Source: Algoriphagus oliviformis (GTDB taxonomy: Bacteria; Bacteroidota; Bacteroidia; Cytophagales; Cyclobacteriaceae). Taken from it: a stretch of DNA of 64,000 nucleotides. Where the stretch lies: NCBI RefSeq assembly GCF_017254915.1, contig NZ_JAFKCT010000011.1:1-64000 (forward strand). The letters are read 5' to 3'. Below, in pieces: positions 9,257-17,835 of the stretch. How positions within the stretch are numbered: the first letter of the stretch is position 1; each line of letters starts with the position of its first letter. The notes beneath the pieces are model-generated. The model was not told where the DNA came from, made no database searches, and saw nothing but the letters and a program-made list of their open reading frames with translations. The translations under genes and the position numbers were made by a program.

Positions 9257-10915
9257 ATGAAAATGAAAAGATTTATATATGGCCTGACGGTTGCAACCAG
9301 CCTGGTTTTTGCGTCGTCTTGCGATGAGAAGTTGGACGAGCTGTTGGAGAATCCGAATGCGGTAAACGCCGAGACAGCATCTCCGGACTTTCTCTTGAAC
9401 AGAATCCAATTGGACTATCAGGATATGTGGTATGGAGTAGCCGATAGAGGAGCTCGCCTTACCCGTCAGATCAATCAGGGGTCCGCATTGTACATCAACG
9501 CCTACACGGCGACGTCTACCAACGGAACGTGGAGTAATGCATATGCCAATATTCTTGCGGATGTCAAGTTTTTGGAGCCGCTGGCGGAAGCTTCCAATTT
9601 CCAAAGACACTTGGGTATCGCCAAGACGATCAAGGCGATGGTGTTGTTCAGTCTGGTAGATACCTACGGAGATGTCCCGTATTCCGAGGCAATCGACGCG
9701 GCTAATTTTAATCCGAAGACAGATTCGGGAAAATCAGTTTATGACGCAGCATTTGGTTTGCTGAATGAAGCAGCGGCACATTTTACCGCTACTTCAGCCG
9801 GTACGCCAAATGACTACTTCTACGCCCGTAACTACACGCGATGGATCAAGTTGATCAATACCCTGAAGCTGCGGTATTTCTTGAATACAAAGCTTGTAGA
9901 TGGGGCGGCGTCTAGAGCTGGTATCAATGCTTTGATCGCTGAAAACAATTTGATCGGGGCTGGCGATGACTTCATCTTCAGATTTGGTACCACTGCGGCG
10001 GATCCGGATTCGCGCCATCCCAAATTTGCCGGCCAGTACACCTCAGGTGGTGGCGACTATCAGTCCACCTACTTCATGCATCATTTGACTGTGGCCAAGG
10101 GTTTTGATGATCCTCGTGTAAAATATTACATGTATCGTCAGGTGTTGACCAACACGACCAATGTGGACGAGCAGGAATGTGTGTCCCAAATCGCTCCGCC
10201 TCATTATTTGGTTGGCCAATTTCCTTATTGTAATCCAGCGGGCAACAAGGGCTACTGGGGTAGAGACCACTTGGATCCAGACGGTATTCCACCAGATGGT
10301 TTGAAGAGGACTGCCTACGGTGTTTATCCCGCGGGTGGCCGTTTTGACAATGACAGCGGCACTCCTGTAAACAACCCGGCTCTTGGAGCAAAAGGTGCAG
10401 GTTTCCACCCGATCATGATGGCGTCTTATGTGGATTTCATGCTGGCTGAGGCGGCTCTCACACTTGGTACAACTGGCGACGCAAAGGCTTACTTGACATC
10501 CGCTATCACAAAGAATATCAACTATGTTAGATCATTCTCTTTAGGTACTAGCGAAAGCGCGACAATCCTTGGGAAAATCAGTGATGCAGATCACGCTACC
10601 AAAAGGGATGCTTACGTTGCCTACGTCAACTCTGAGTATGATGCGGCGGCCTCGACTGATGCCAAAATGAACGTGATTGGTAGAGAGTATTGGTTGGGAC
10701 TTTATGGTAATGGTATGGAAGCATACAACCTGTACAGAAGAACCGGCAAACCCTCAAATATGCAGCCTGCCTTGGAAGCTGATCCAGGACCGTTTGTTAG
10801 GTCGTTTGAGTACCCAAACAATTACTTGGTAACTAATGTGAATGCGGTTCCGAAGGATGGTGTTGCAGTGCAGGTATTCTGGGATACGAATCCTGGTTCT
10901 CCTTGGATTTATTAA
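9257..10915 (+). CDS. SusD/RagB family surface nutrient-binding lipoprotein
   Basis: A 552-aa lipoprotein, the lid partner of the SusC transporter encoded just upstream. The lipobox is FASSC with Cys at residue 22; the helical TPR-like fold is indicated by segments such as RHLGIAKTIKAMVLFSLVDTYGDVPYSEA, seen here at residues 116-144 and typical of the SusD-like_2 group. The C terminus NPGSPWIY resembles that of related SusD proteins. Two closely spaced ATG codons exist (9257 and 9263); the first is given. Operon with susC and the next lipoprotein. Confidence 0.94.
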   Translation: MKMKRFIYGLTVATSLVFASSCDEKLDELLENPNAVNAETASPDFLLNRIQLDYQDMWYGVADRGARLTRQINQGSALYINAYTATSTNGTWSNAYANILADVKFLEPLAEASNFQRHLGIAKTIKAMVLFSLVDTYGDVPYSEAIDAANFNPKTDSGKSVYDAAFGLLNEAAAHFTATSAGTPNDYFYARNYTRWIKLINTLKLRYFLNTKLVDGAASRAGINALIAENNLIGAGDDFIFRFGTTAADPDSRHPKFAGQYTSGGGDYQSTYFMHHLTVAKGFDDPRVKYYMYRQVLTNTTNVDEQECVSQIAPPHYLVGQFPYCNPAGNKGYWGRDHLDPDGIPPDGLKRTAYGVYPAGGRFDNDSGTPVNNPALGAKGAGFHPIMMASYVDFMLAEAALTLGTTGDAKAYLTSAITKNINYVRSFSLGTSESATILGKISDADHATKRDAYVAYVNSEYDAAASTDAKMNVIGREYWLGLYGNGMEAYNLYRRTGKPSNMQPALEADPGPFVRSFEYPNNYLVTNVNAVPKDGVAVQVFWDTNPGSPWIY

Positions 10916-10933
10916 CTGAAAAAGAAAGAAACA

Positions 10934-11503
10934 ATGAAAAAGTTAAGATATAGTTTTGCGCTGCTGGCATTGGCTCTGGTCTTTCTGAGCTCTTGTAGAG
11001 ATTCAGTGGAGCCAAATATCCCTTACTCTACGTTTGATACGGGTGTCTATCTGAGGACTATTGCGCGGACCAGCGTTGATTTTCAACTCAGCAACTTGCC
11101 CTCTTCCACTTTCGCCCTGACTCTAGAGGCGGTGGATATCGAGGATGGCGCGACGGTGGAGACCGTAGATATTATGGTAAGGCACCGACGTTTGATCACG
11201 GGAGTTGGGCTGCAGTATACCCCAGCGGGTGGAGATGCCCAGGTGACTACAATTCCAGCATCAGCTTTTGCGCCAAATTCAGATTCGAGGTTTCTAAGGA
11301 CTTCCTTTGTTGTGACTGCCCCTGAAGCGATTGCTGCGGTAGGTTTGACCGCTGCGGATATCAAGAAGGGGGACGTATTTGAGTTTCGATTGATTCTCAC
11401 TGACAAGAAAGGGCGGAAATTCCATTCGGGTAACGTGACCACAAACGTAGCAGGTGCGGTGTTCTATGATTCCCCGTTCCAGTACTTTGTAGACGTCGAA
11501 TAA
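10934..11503 (+). CDS. SusCD-associated lipoprotein, unknown function
   Basis: The 189-aa protein carries a lipoprotein signal (LALALVFLSSC, Cys 21) and a beta-rich remainder with no motif I can name. It follows susD by 18 bp and is the last gene before a terminator, so it is probably a surface accessory subunit of the same transport locus, in the position where SusE/SusF-type binding proteins lie. The role is inferred from context only. Confidence 0.8.
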   Translation: MKKLRYSFALLALALVFLSSCRDSVEPNIPYSTFDTGVYLRTIARTSVDFQLSNLPSSTFALTLEAVDIEDGATVETVDIMVRHRRLITGVGLQYTPAGGDAQVTTIPASAFAPNSDSRFLRTSFVVTAPEAIAAVGLTAADIKKGDVFEFRLILTDKKGRKFHSGNVTTNVAGAVFYDSPFQYFVDVE

Positions 11504-11533
11504 ATACTAAAGACAAATCCAGTCCAGTCCTAG

Positions 11534-11563
11534 AGGCAGCGCCGTACGGCGCTGCCTTTTTTT
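11534..11563 (+). terminator. Terminator of the susCD operon
   Basis: Near-perfect hairpin AGGCAGCGCC-GTAC-GGCGCTGCCT followed by seven T. Confidence 0.93.
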
Positions 11564-11635
11564 GTGTAAATCAGGAAATTGAAAAATATATTTGTTAAGG
11601 CAAATAAGCGGTTTTTTTAAACGGTCTCTAGGGCT

Positions 11636-11643
11636 TAGCTTTG
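11636..11643 (+). promoter_or_regulatory. Putative -7 box of sucA (TAGCTTTG)
   Basis: Matches the Bacteroidota -7 consensus TAnnTTTG. A TTT, not TTG, stands 19 bp upstream, so the -33 box is weak. Transcription would start near 11650, giving a very short leader to the ATG at 11665 and excluding the upstream in-frame TTG at 11641. Confidence 0.45.
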
Positions 11644-11664
11644 CGTAGATCTGAAAAATTGACT

Positions 11665-14457
11665 ATGGATAAATTCTCTTTTATCGCAAACGCGCACGTA
11701 TCGTATATCGACGAGCTCTATGCGAACTACAAAAACGAACCTGCCTCAATAGACCCAAGCTGGAAGGAATTTTTCGACGGTTTTGATTTTGCCCTTACCA
11801 ACTACGGCGAAGCCGAAAATGGCAATGGAAAGGCCGAGCCGACGTCAAAACCCGCACCCAAAAACGGGGCTTTGGCTACTCCGGGTACCATCATGGACAT
11901 GGAGCAGCTTCCAAAGGAAATCAAAGTACGCGCTTTGATCCATGCCTATCGCTCCAGGGCACACTTGAGATCCAAAACCAACCCGGTGAGGGAAAGAAGA
12001 GACCGCAAGCCAATGATCGATCCAGAGCATTTTGGCTTGGGTCAGGAAGACATGGCTACGGTTTTCCAGGCTGGTAATGAAATCGGAATCGGAAGCGCTA
12101 CCTTGGCGGATATCCTGGCGGCTCTTAAGACGATCTACGAAGGCCCGATGGGCTTTGAATACCTGTATATCCGCGATGCGGAAATCCTCGACTGGTTCAA
12201 GACCAAGGTGGAAAAAGAGGCTTTGGCTTTTAATCCGTCCCACGACGAGAAAAAGCGGATTCTTTTCAAGCTCGCCCAGGCAGTCGTCTTTGAAAACTTC
12301 CTCCATACCAAATACCTCGGACAGAAGCGATTCTCGCTCGAAGGGGGAGAGAGCACCATTCCTTTTCTCGACGCCGTCATCAACACCGCCGCCCAGCATG
12401 GCGTGGAGGAAGTAATGATCGGGATGGCCCACCGAGGCCGTCTGAACGTCCTCGCAAACGTCATGGGGAAAACCTATGAGCAGATTTTTTCCGAATTCGA
12501 AGGCACGGCCAAGCCGGACTTGACCATGGGCGACGGCGATGTGAAGTATCACATGGGCTACTCCTCCGATATCGTGACTCCGGAAAACAACAAGGTTCAC
12601 CTGAAGCTTGCTCCCAATCCGTCTCACCTGGAAGCTGTCAACCCGGTGGTGGAGGGTTTCGTTCGTGCCAAAATCGACCATGCCCACAAGCATGACGCGA
12701 CCAAGGCACTGCCTATCCTCATCCACGGTGACGCGGCTGTGGCAGGTCAGGGCATCGTGTACGAAGTCACCCAAATGGCTGGTCTCAAAGGCTACAACAC
12801 CGGCGGTACGATCCACTTTGTGATCAACAACCAGGTCGGATTTACGACCGACTTTGACGATGCTAGGTCTTCCATCTACTGTACAGATGTTGCCAAGATC
12901 ATCGACGCACCCGTGATTCACGTCAATGGAGACAATGCCGAAGCGGTGGTCTTTGCGTCTAAGCTGGCCGCTGAGTTCCGTCAGAAATTCAGCAAAGACA
13001 TCTTCGTGGACATGGTCTGCTACCGAAGACATGGACACAACGAGTCCGACGAACCGAAGTTTACCCAGCCTGAGCTGTACAATATCATCTCCAAGCATCC
13101 TAACCCACGTGAGATTTACGTCAAGAAACTGACCGAAAGAGGTGACTTTGACGCGAAAATAGCGGCACAGATGGATGAGGAATTCCGTCAGCTGCTTCAG
13201 GATAGATTGAATATGGTGAAGGAAAAGCCTCTGCCCTACCAAGCGACCAAGTTTGAGCGGGAGTGGGCAAACCTGAGAAGGTCTAAGCCGGAGGATTTCG
13301 AAAAGTCCCCTGAGACCGGCATCTCTGAGGACACCATCGAAAAAGTCGCCAATGCCTTGACTTTTGTCCCCAAAGGATTCAAGCCGATCAAGCAGATCGA
13401 GGCACAGATGAAGCAGCGCAAGGACATGTTCTTTGAGACCAAAGAGCTGAACTGGGCTTCCGCCGAATTGTTGGCCTATGGTTCCCTTCTTTTGGAAGGA
13501 AAGACTGTCCGTCTCACCGGCCAGGATGTGCAGCGGGGAACTTTCTCCCATCGCCATGCCGTGATCCATGACGCAAACACCAACCAGCCTTTCAACTCCC
13601 TCAAGGAAATGAAGGACAGACAAGGCCAGTTCCATATCTACAACTCCCTGCTTTCTGAGTACGCGGTGCTGGGCTTTGAATACGGCTATGCCATCGCCAA
13701 CCCCCATGCCCTGACACTTTGGGAAGGCCAGTTTGGGGACTTCGCCAACGGAGCCCAGACGATGATCGACCAGTTCATCTCCTCCGGAGAGTCCAAGTGG
13801 CAGCGTATGAACGGACTGGTGATGCTTTTGCCCCACGGCTACGAAGGACAAGGCCCTGAGCACTCCAACGCTCGTCCGGAGCGATTCCTGCAGCTTTCTG
13901 CCGAATACAACATGGTCGTGGCCAACATCACCGAGCCTTCAAACTTCTTCCACCTGCTGAGAAGACAGCTGGCTTGGGAGTTTAGAAAGCCATGCGTGGT
14001 CATGTCGCCAAAGTCGCTCTTGAGACATCCGAAAGTGGTATCGCCGATTTCCGAATTTACGTCGGGTCGCTTCAGGGAAGTCCTTCCGGATACTACGGTT
14101 GCCGCCAAAGACGTGAAGCGCGTGATCCTTTGTACAGGAAAAGTGTACTACGATCTGGAGGAAGCGAGAGAAAAGGAGAAGGTGAAAAACGTCGCTATCG
14201 TCCGCCTGGAGCAGCTCCATCCTCTTCCGAAAAACCAAATCATCGAGGTGCTGAAGTCCTACGAGGGCGCCGAGGTGGTGTGGGTGCAGGAAGAGCCTGA
14301 AAACATGGGCTACTGGAACTACCTGCTCCGTCTGCTTTACAAGGAGGTTCCGATGAACCTCATCGCGAGAAAACCGAGCGCCTCGCCGGCTACCGGATAC
14401 AACAAAGTCCACGTGGAAGAGCAGAAAAACATTGTTTCCCAAGCGCTAAAAATCTAA
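11665..14457 (+). CDS. sucA: 2-oxoglutarate dehydrogenase E1 component
   Basis: Thiamine-diphosphate-dependent decarboxylase of the TCA-cycle 2-oxoglutarate dehydrogenase complex. The ATG at 11665 gives 930 aa beginning MDKFSFIANAHVSYIDELY, the usual N terminus that contacts E2; an open frame reaches back to a TTG at 11641, but that TTG lies in a -7-like box. Recognisable E1 signatures are GMAHRGRLNVLANVMGK, GDAAVAGQGIVYE, and near the C terminus LPHGYEGQGPEHSNARPERFLQ. The length is normal for OdhA/SucA. It is followed by a terminator and a repeat element before sucB, so E2 may also have its own promoter. Confidence 0.97.
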   Translation: MDKFSFIANAHVSYIDELYANYKNEPASIDPSWKEFFDGFDFALTNYGEAENGNGKAEPTSKPAPKNGALATPGTIMDMEQLPKEIKVRALIHAYRSRAHLRSKTNPVRERRDRKPMIDPEHFGLGQEDMATVFQAGNEIGIGSATLADILAALKTIYEGPMGFEYLYIRDAEILDWFKTKVEKEALAFNPSHDEKKRILFKLAQAVVFENFLHTKYLGQKRFSLEGGESTIPFLDAVINTAAQHGVEEVMIGMAHRGRLNVLANVMGKTYEQIFSEFEGTAKPDLTMGDGDVKYHMGYSSDIVTPENNKVHLKLAPNPSHLEAVNPVVEGFVRAKIDHAHKHDATKALPILIHGDAAVAGQGIVYEVTQMAGLKGYNTGGTIHFVINNQVGFTTDFDDARSSIYCTDVAKIIDAPVIHVNGDNAEAVVFASKLAAEFRQKFSKDIFVDMVCYRRHGHNESDEPKFTQPELYNIISKHPNPREIYVKKLTERGDFDAKIAAQMDEEFRQLLQDRLNMVKEKPLPYQATKFEREWANLRRSKPEDFEKSPETGISEDTIEKVANALTFVPKGFKPIKQIEAQMKQRKDMFFETKELNWASAELLAYGSLLLEGKTVRLTGQDVQRGTFSHRHAVIHDANTNQPFNSLKEMKDRQGQFHIYNSLLSEYAVLGFEYGYAIANPHALTLWEGQFGDFANGAQTMIDQFISSGESKWQRMNGLVMLLPHGYEGQGPEHSNARPERFLQLSAEYNMVVANITEPSNFFHLLRRQLAWEFRKPCVVMSPKSLLRHPKVVSPISEFTSGRFREVLPDTTVAAKDVKRVILCTGKVYYDLEEAREKEKVKNVAIVRLEQLHPLPKNQIIEVLKSYEGAEVVWVQEEPENMGYWNYLLRLLYKEVPMNLIARKPSASPATGYNKVHVEEQKNIVSQALKI

Positions 14458-14465
14458 TCTTGATC

Positions 14466-14495
14466 CAAGCCCCGGCTTTTGCGGGGCTTGTTTTT
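14466..14495 (+). terminator. Terminator after sucA
   Basis: CAAGCCCCG, loop, CGGGGCTTG, then TTTTT. Confidence 0.88.
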
Positions 14496-14510
14496 GAACA
14501 AAAAATATAA

Positions 14511-14656
14511 GATTATCCGCTTTTATGCCAGTAGGTAGCCGAGACAATCCGAAAGAACGCTGAAATTGGGGCTTTGCCCTACTTCGGTCTTCGGTCTTCG
14601 GTCTTCCGACCAGATTGAAGAAGCAAATTCGCTTACTGGCAAGATTGCGGATAATC
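14511..14656 (+). repeat. Dispersed terminal-inverted-repeat element, copy 1
   Basis: The ends are inverted copies: GATTATCCGCTTTTATGCCAGTA at the left and, reverse-complemented, GATTATCCGCAATCTTGCCAGTA at the right. The interior holds three perfect TTCGGTC heptamers plus TTCCGAC (14583-14610). An inverted second copy lies at 36962-37125 with most of the interior conserved. An 11-bp direct repeat ACAAAAAATAT flanks it at 14498-14508 and 14660-14670. It encodes no protein, so it is MITE- or REP/BIME-like. The open frame leading into sucB runs through its right end, which argues for the downstream sucB start. Confidence 0.85.
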
Positions 14657-14716
14657 AAGACAAAAAATATTTCTCAACCACCTTCCAAAATAACCCGAAG
14701 GGAAAAACATAAAACC

Positions 14717-16237
14717 ATGAGCAAAGAAATGAAAGTGCCCACCGTGGGGGAATCCATCTCTGAAGTCACCGTTGGGCAATGGTTTAAAAAAGACGGAGAC
14801 ACCGTGCAGCTGGATGAGATCCTGTGCGAGCTGGAGTCCGACAAAGCTACTTTTGAATTTCCTGCCGAAGCAGCAGGAGTCCTGAAAATCGTCGCCCAAG
14901 AGGGCGATACCGTCGAGATCGGCGGCTTGATCTGCGTGATCGAGGAAGCCGACGGCGCAGCTGCATCGGCTCCGGCTGCCGCAGCCGCTGCGGCGCCAAG
15001 CGCCAAGCCTTCCGCTACCGGTGAGGTCAAAGAAATGATCGTGCCGACCGTCGGCGAGTCCATCACCGAGGTGACCCTGGCCAACTGGATCAAGAAGGAC
15101 GGGGATTTCGTCTCTTTGGACGAAATCATCGCCGAGGTGGATTCCGACAAGGCTACTTTTGAACTGCCTGCCGAGGCTACCGGCATCCTGAGACATGTCG
15201 CCAAGGAAGGCGACGTGCTGGAGATCGGGGGCTTGATCTGCAAGATCGAAGTGACGGATGGAGTGCCTGCTGAGGCTTCCGCTCCGGCAGCTGCTGCTAG
15301 TCCTGCCGCCACCGCACCTGCTTCGGCTGCATCCACCTACGCTTCTGGCCATGCTTCACCTGCTGCATCGAAGATTTTGGCGGAAAAAGGCATCGCTCCG
15401 AGCGCAGTGTCAGGCTCAGGCAAAGACGGAAGAATCACCAAGGAAGACGCTCTGGGTGCGCAGAAGCCGGCTCCTGCCGCTAAGCCAGCCGCCGCACCTG
15501 CTGCCAAAGCTGAGGCTGCGCCTGTAGCTCCTGGCTCCAGAAATGTGAGAAGAGAGAAAATGTCTTCTTTGAGAAAGACTGTCTCCCGTCGTCTGGTGGC
15601 CGTGAAAAACGAAACTGCCATGCTCACTACGTTCAATGAGGTGAACATGAAGCCAATCATGGATTTGAGATCCAAGTTCAAGGATCAATTCAAAGAGAAA
15701 CATGGCGTGGGCTTGGGCTTCATGTCCTTCTTCACCAAGGCCGTATGCGTGGCTTTGCAGGAGTGGCCAGCCGTGAATGCCCAGATCGACGGTAACGAGA
15801 TTGTATACAACGATTTCTGTGATATTTCCATTGCAGTATCTGCGCCAAAAGGCTTGGTTGTACCGGTGGTGAGAAATGCCGAAGGCATGTCTTTTGACCA
15901 AATCGAAAAAGAAATCGTCCGACTCGCCGGCAAAGCAAGAGACAATAAGCTCTCCATCGAAGAGATGACCGGTGGTACCTTCACCATCACCAACGGGGGC
16001 GTATTCGGCTCCATGATGTCCACTCCGATCATCAACGCGCCACAGTCTGCCATCCTAGGCATGCACAACATCGTGGAGCGTCCGATGGCAGTCAATGGCG
16101 AGGTGAAGATTCTCCCAATGATGTACGTGGCCCTTTCCTACGATCACCGCATCATCGACGGCCGCGAGTCCGTGAGCTTCCTCGTCCGCGTGAAGCAGCT
16201 GCTGGAAGATCCGACGAGATTGTTGTTTGGAGTGTAG
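14717..16237 (+). CDS. sucB: 2-oxoglutarate dehydrogenase E2 (dihydrolipoyl succinyltransferase)
   Basis: Lipoyl-bearing core of the 2-oxoglutarate dehydrogenase complex; transfers succinyl to CoA. Starting at the ATG at 14717 it has 506 aa: lipoyl domain 1 (lipoyl Lys 43 in ESDKATFE), an Ala/Pro linker, lipoyl domain 2 (Lys 145 in DSDKATFE), a second Ala/Pro linker, the E1/E3-binding domain (SPAASKILAEKGIAPSAV), a third linker, and the catalytic domain ending with the active-site YDHRIIDGRE. Two lipoyl domains make it about 100 residues longer than the one-domain E. coli SucB. The longer open frame from 14615 starts inside the repeat element and is rejected. Succinyl specificity is inferred from the sucA and lpd neighbours. 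Confidence 0.94.
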   Translation: MSKEMKVPTVGESISEVTVGQWFKKDGDTVQLDEILCELESDKATFEFPAEAAGVLKIVAQEGDTVEIGGLICVIEEADGAAASAPAAAAAAAPSAKPSATGEVKEMIVPTVGESITEVTLANWIKKDGDFVSLDEIIAEVDSDKATFELPAEATGILRHVAKEGDVLEIGGLICKIEVTDGVPAEASAPAAAASPAATAPASAASTYASGHASPAASKILAEKGIAPSAVSGSGKDGRITKEDALGAQKPAPAAKPAAAPAAKAEAAPVAPGSRNVRREKMSSLRKTVSRRLVAVKNETAMLTTFNEVNMKPIMDLRSKFKDQFKEKHGVGLGFMSFFTKAVCVALQEWPAVNAQIDGNEIVYNDFCDISIAVSAPKGLVVPVVRNAEGMSFDQIEKEIVRLAGKARDNKLSIEEMTGGTFTITNGGVFGSMMSTPIINAPQSAILGMHNIVERPMAVNGEVKILPMMYVALSYDHRIIDGRESVSFLVRVKQLLEDPTRLLFGV

Positions 16238-16243
16238 TCCAGT

Positions 16244-16271
16244 TACGATTTACGAAATACGATTTACGAGG
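16244..16271. repeat. Short 7-bp tandem array (TACGAWW)
   Basis: Four heptamers TACGATT, TACGAAA, TACGATT, TACGAGG directly after the sucB stop. The motif GATTTACGA also occurs in the tail of the array at 132-229 and inverted near 42336 and 42359. Confidence 0.6.
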
Positions 16272-16298
16272 GGCTGGAGTACTCCGGCCCCGCTTTTT
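16270..16298 (+). terminator. Terminator after sucB
   Basis: GGGGCTGGAG-TA-CTCCGGCCCC (one G-T pair) followed by GCTTTTT. Confidence 0.85.
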
Positions 16299-16315
16299 AA
16301 CCAGCGAGGGCCAAG

Positions 16316-16350
16316 TCTAGTATCTTGAGTCTAGCATCTAAAATCTATTC
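16316..16350. repeat. Short 7-bp tandem array (TCTWGNN)
   Basis: Five heptamers TCTAGTA, TCTTGAG, TCTAGCA, TCTAAAA, TCTATTC, ending four bases before the lpd start. Read in reverse complement, the array at 132-215 consists of the same unit type (TCTAGTA, TCTTGAT, TCTAGCT). Confidence 0.6.
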
Positions 16351-16353
16351 AAA

Positions 16354-17751
16354 ATGTACGACGTCATAGTAATCGGCTCAGGTCCTGGAGGGTATGTAGC
16401 GGCGATCCGCTGCGCACAGCTCGGGATGAAGACAGCCATTGTTGAAAAATATCCAACCTTGGGCGGTACCTGCCTCAACGTGGGCTGTATCCCTTCCAAG
16501 GCACTTTTGGATTCCTCGGAGCATTACCACAATGCTGCCCATACCTTCAAAACCCACGGCATCAACCTGTCCAACCTCAGCGCGGACATCACCCAGATGA
16601 TCTCCCGCAAGGACGAGGTGGTGAAGCAAAACGTGGACGGGATCCAGTTTTTGATGAAGAAAAACAAGATCGATGTGCACCAAGGCCTGGGTTCCTTTGT
16701 GAATGCCACCACGGTCAAAGTGACCAAGGACGACGGTGCTGCCACAGAGATCCAAGGCAAAAACATCATCATCGCCACCGGTTCCAAGCCTTCCACCTTG
16801 CCTTTTATCAAAATCGACAAGGATCGTGTGATTACTTCTACTGAAGCTTTGAACCTGAAGGAGGTTCCAAAGCATCTGGTCGTGATCGGCGGCGGCGTGA
16901 TCGGACTGGAGCTCGGCTCTGTCTATGCCCGACTGGGAGCGAAAGTCTCCGTGGTGGAGTTCATGGATTCCCTGATTCCTACCATGGATCGCACCATGGG
17001 AAAAGAGCTTCAGAAGTCTTTGAAAAAGATCGGCTTTGAGTTTTTCCTCAAGCATAAAGTCACTTCCGTCGAAAACGCCGGCAAGGAAGTGACCGTAAAA
17101 GCTGAAAATGGCAAGGGTGAAACTGTGGAGATCAAAGGTGATTACGTGCTGGTTTCCATCGGAAGAAGACCTTATACCGAAGGCTTGAATGCCGAGGCTG
17201 CCGGAGTGAAGCTGACCGAGCGCGGCCAGATCGAGGTTAACGACCACCTGCAGACCAACGTGCCAAACATCTACGCCATCGGTGACGTGGTAAAGGGCGC
17301 CATGCTTGCCCACAAGGCGGAAGAGGAAGGTGTGTTCGTAGCCGAAACCCTAGTGGGTCAAAAGCCGCACATCAACTACAACCTGATCCCGGGCGTAGTC
17401 TATACCTGGCCAGAAGTTGCCGCGGTAGGATACACCGAAGAGCAGCTCAAGGAGCAAGGAAGAAAATACAAGACTGGCAAATTCCCTTTCATGGCCTCAG
17501 GTCGTGCGCGGGCATCCATGGATACTGACGGTTTGGTGAAAGTCTTGGCAGATGCCGAGACGGACGAAATCTTGGGCGTACACATGATCGGACCGAGAAC
17601 TGCCGACATGATCGCCGAGGCGGTCGTGGCGATGGAGTTTCGCGCGTCCGCGGAGGATATTTCCAGAATGTCCCACGCGCATCCGACCTACACCGAGGCG
17701 TTCAAGGAAGCCTGCTTGGCTGCTACCGACAATCGGGCTTTGCACGTGTAA
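16354..17751 (+). CDS. lpdA: Dihydrolipoyl dehydrogenase (E3)
   Basis: FAD-dependent disulfide oxidoreductase that reoxidises the dihydrolipoyl groups of E2 with NAD+. The 465-aa protein has the N-terminal FAD motif GSGPGGYVAAI, the redox-active disulfide in GGTCLNVGCIPSKALLD (residues about 38-54), the NAD-binding motif GGGVIGLELGSVYARLG near 177-193, and the C-terminal catalytic His-Glu pair in HAHPTYTEAFKEA. It completes the sucA-sucB-lpd set, but each gene is followed by its own hairpin terminator, so expression may not be strictly polycistronic. The E3 may also serve the glycine cleavage and pyruvate complexes. Confidence 0.97.
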   Translation: MYDVIVIGSGPGGYVAAIRCAQLGMKTAIVEKYPTLGGTCLNVGCIPSKALLDSSEHYHNAAHTFKTHGINLSNLSADITQMISRKDEVVKQNVDGIQFLMKKNKIDVHQGLGSFVNATTVKVTKDDGAATEIQGKNIIIATGSKPSTLPFIKIDKDRVITSTEALNLKEVPKHLVVIGGGVIGLELGSVYARLGAKVSVVEFMDSLIPTMDRTMGKELQKSLKKIGFEFFLKHKVTSVENAGKEVTVKAENGKGETVEIKGDYVLVSIGRRPYTEGLNAEAAGVKLTERGQIEVNDHLQTNVPNIYAIGDVVKGAMLAHKAEEEGVFVAETLVGQKPHINYNLIPGVVYTWPEVAAVGYTEEQLKEQGRKYKTGKFPFMASGRARASMDTDGLVKVLADAETDEILGVHMIGPRTADMIAEAVVAMEFRASAEDISRMSHAHPTYTEAFKEACLAATDNRALHV

Positions 17752-17774
17752 GACAACGCTACAGCTAAGCGAAA

Positions 17775-17808
17775 AGGCCATCCCGAATCATTTGGGATGG
17801 CTTTTTCT
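17775..17808 (+). terminator. Terminator after lpdA
   Basis: GCCATCCC, loop, GGGATGGC, then TTTTTCTTTT. The hairpin overlaps the upstream open extension of the next gene, supporting that gene's later start. Confidence 0.88.
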
Positions 17809-17835
17809 TTTGTACAAAATTGGCTTAATTCCGCC

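Noticed and set aside
11845..13863. 672-codon open frame antisense to sucA
   Set aside because: Same cause as above; composition is a mirror of the sucA codons and no domain is seen.
14615..14716. N-terminal extension of sucB
   Set aside because: Starts with TTG inside the inverted-repeat element and precedes the normal lipoyl-domain start MSKEMKVPTVGES.
17797..17835. Upstream start of the DUF2520 gene
   Set aside because: The extension lies within the lpdA terminator hairpin and T tract.
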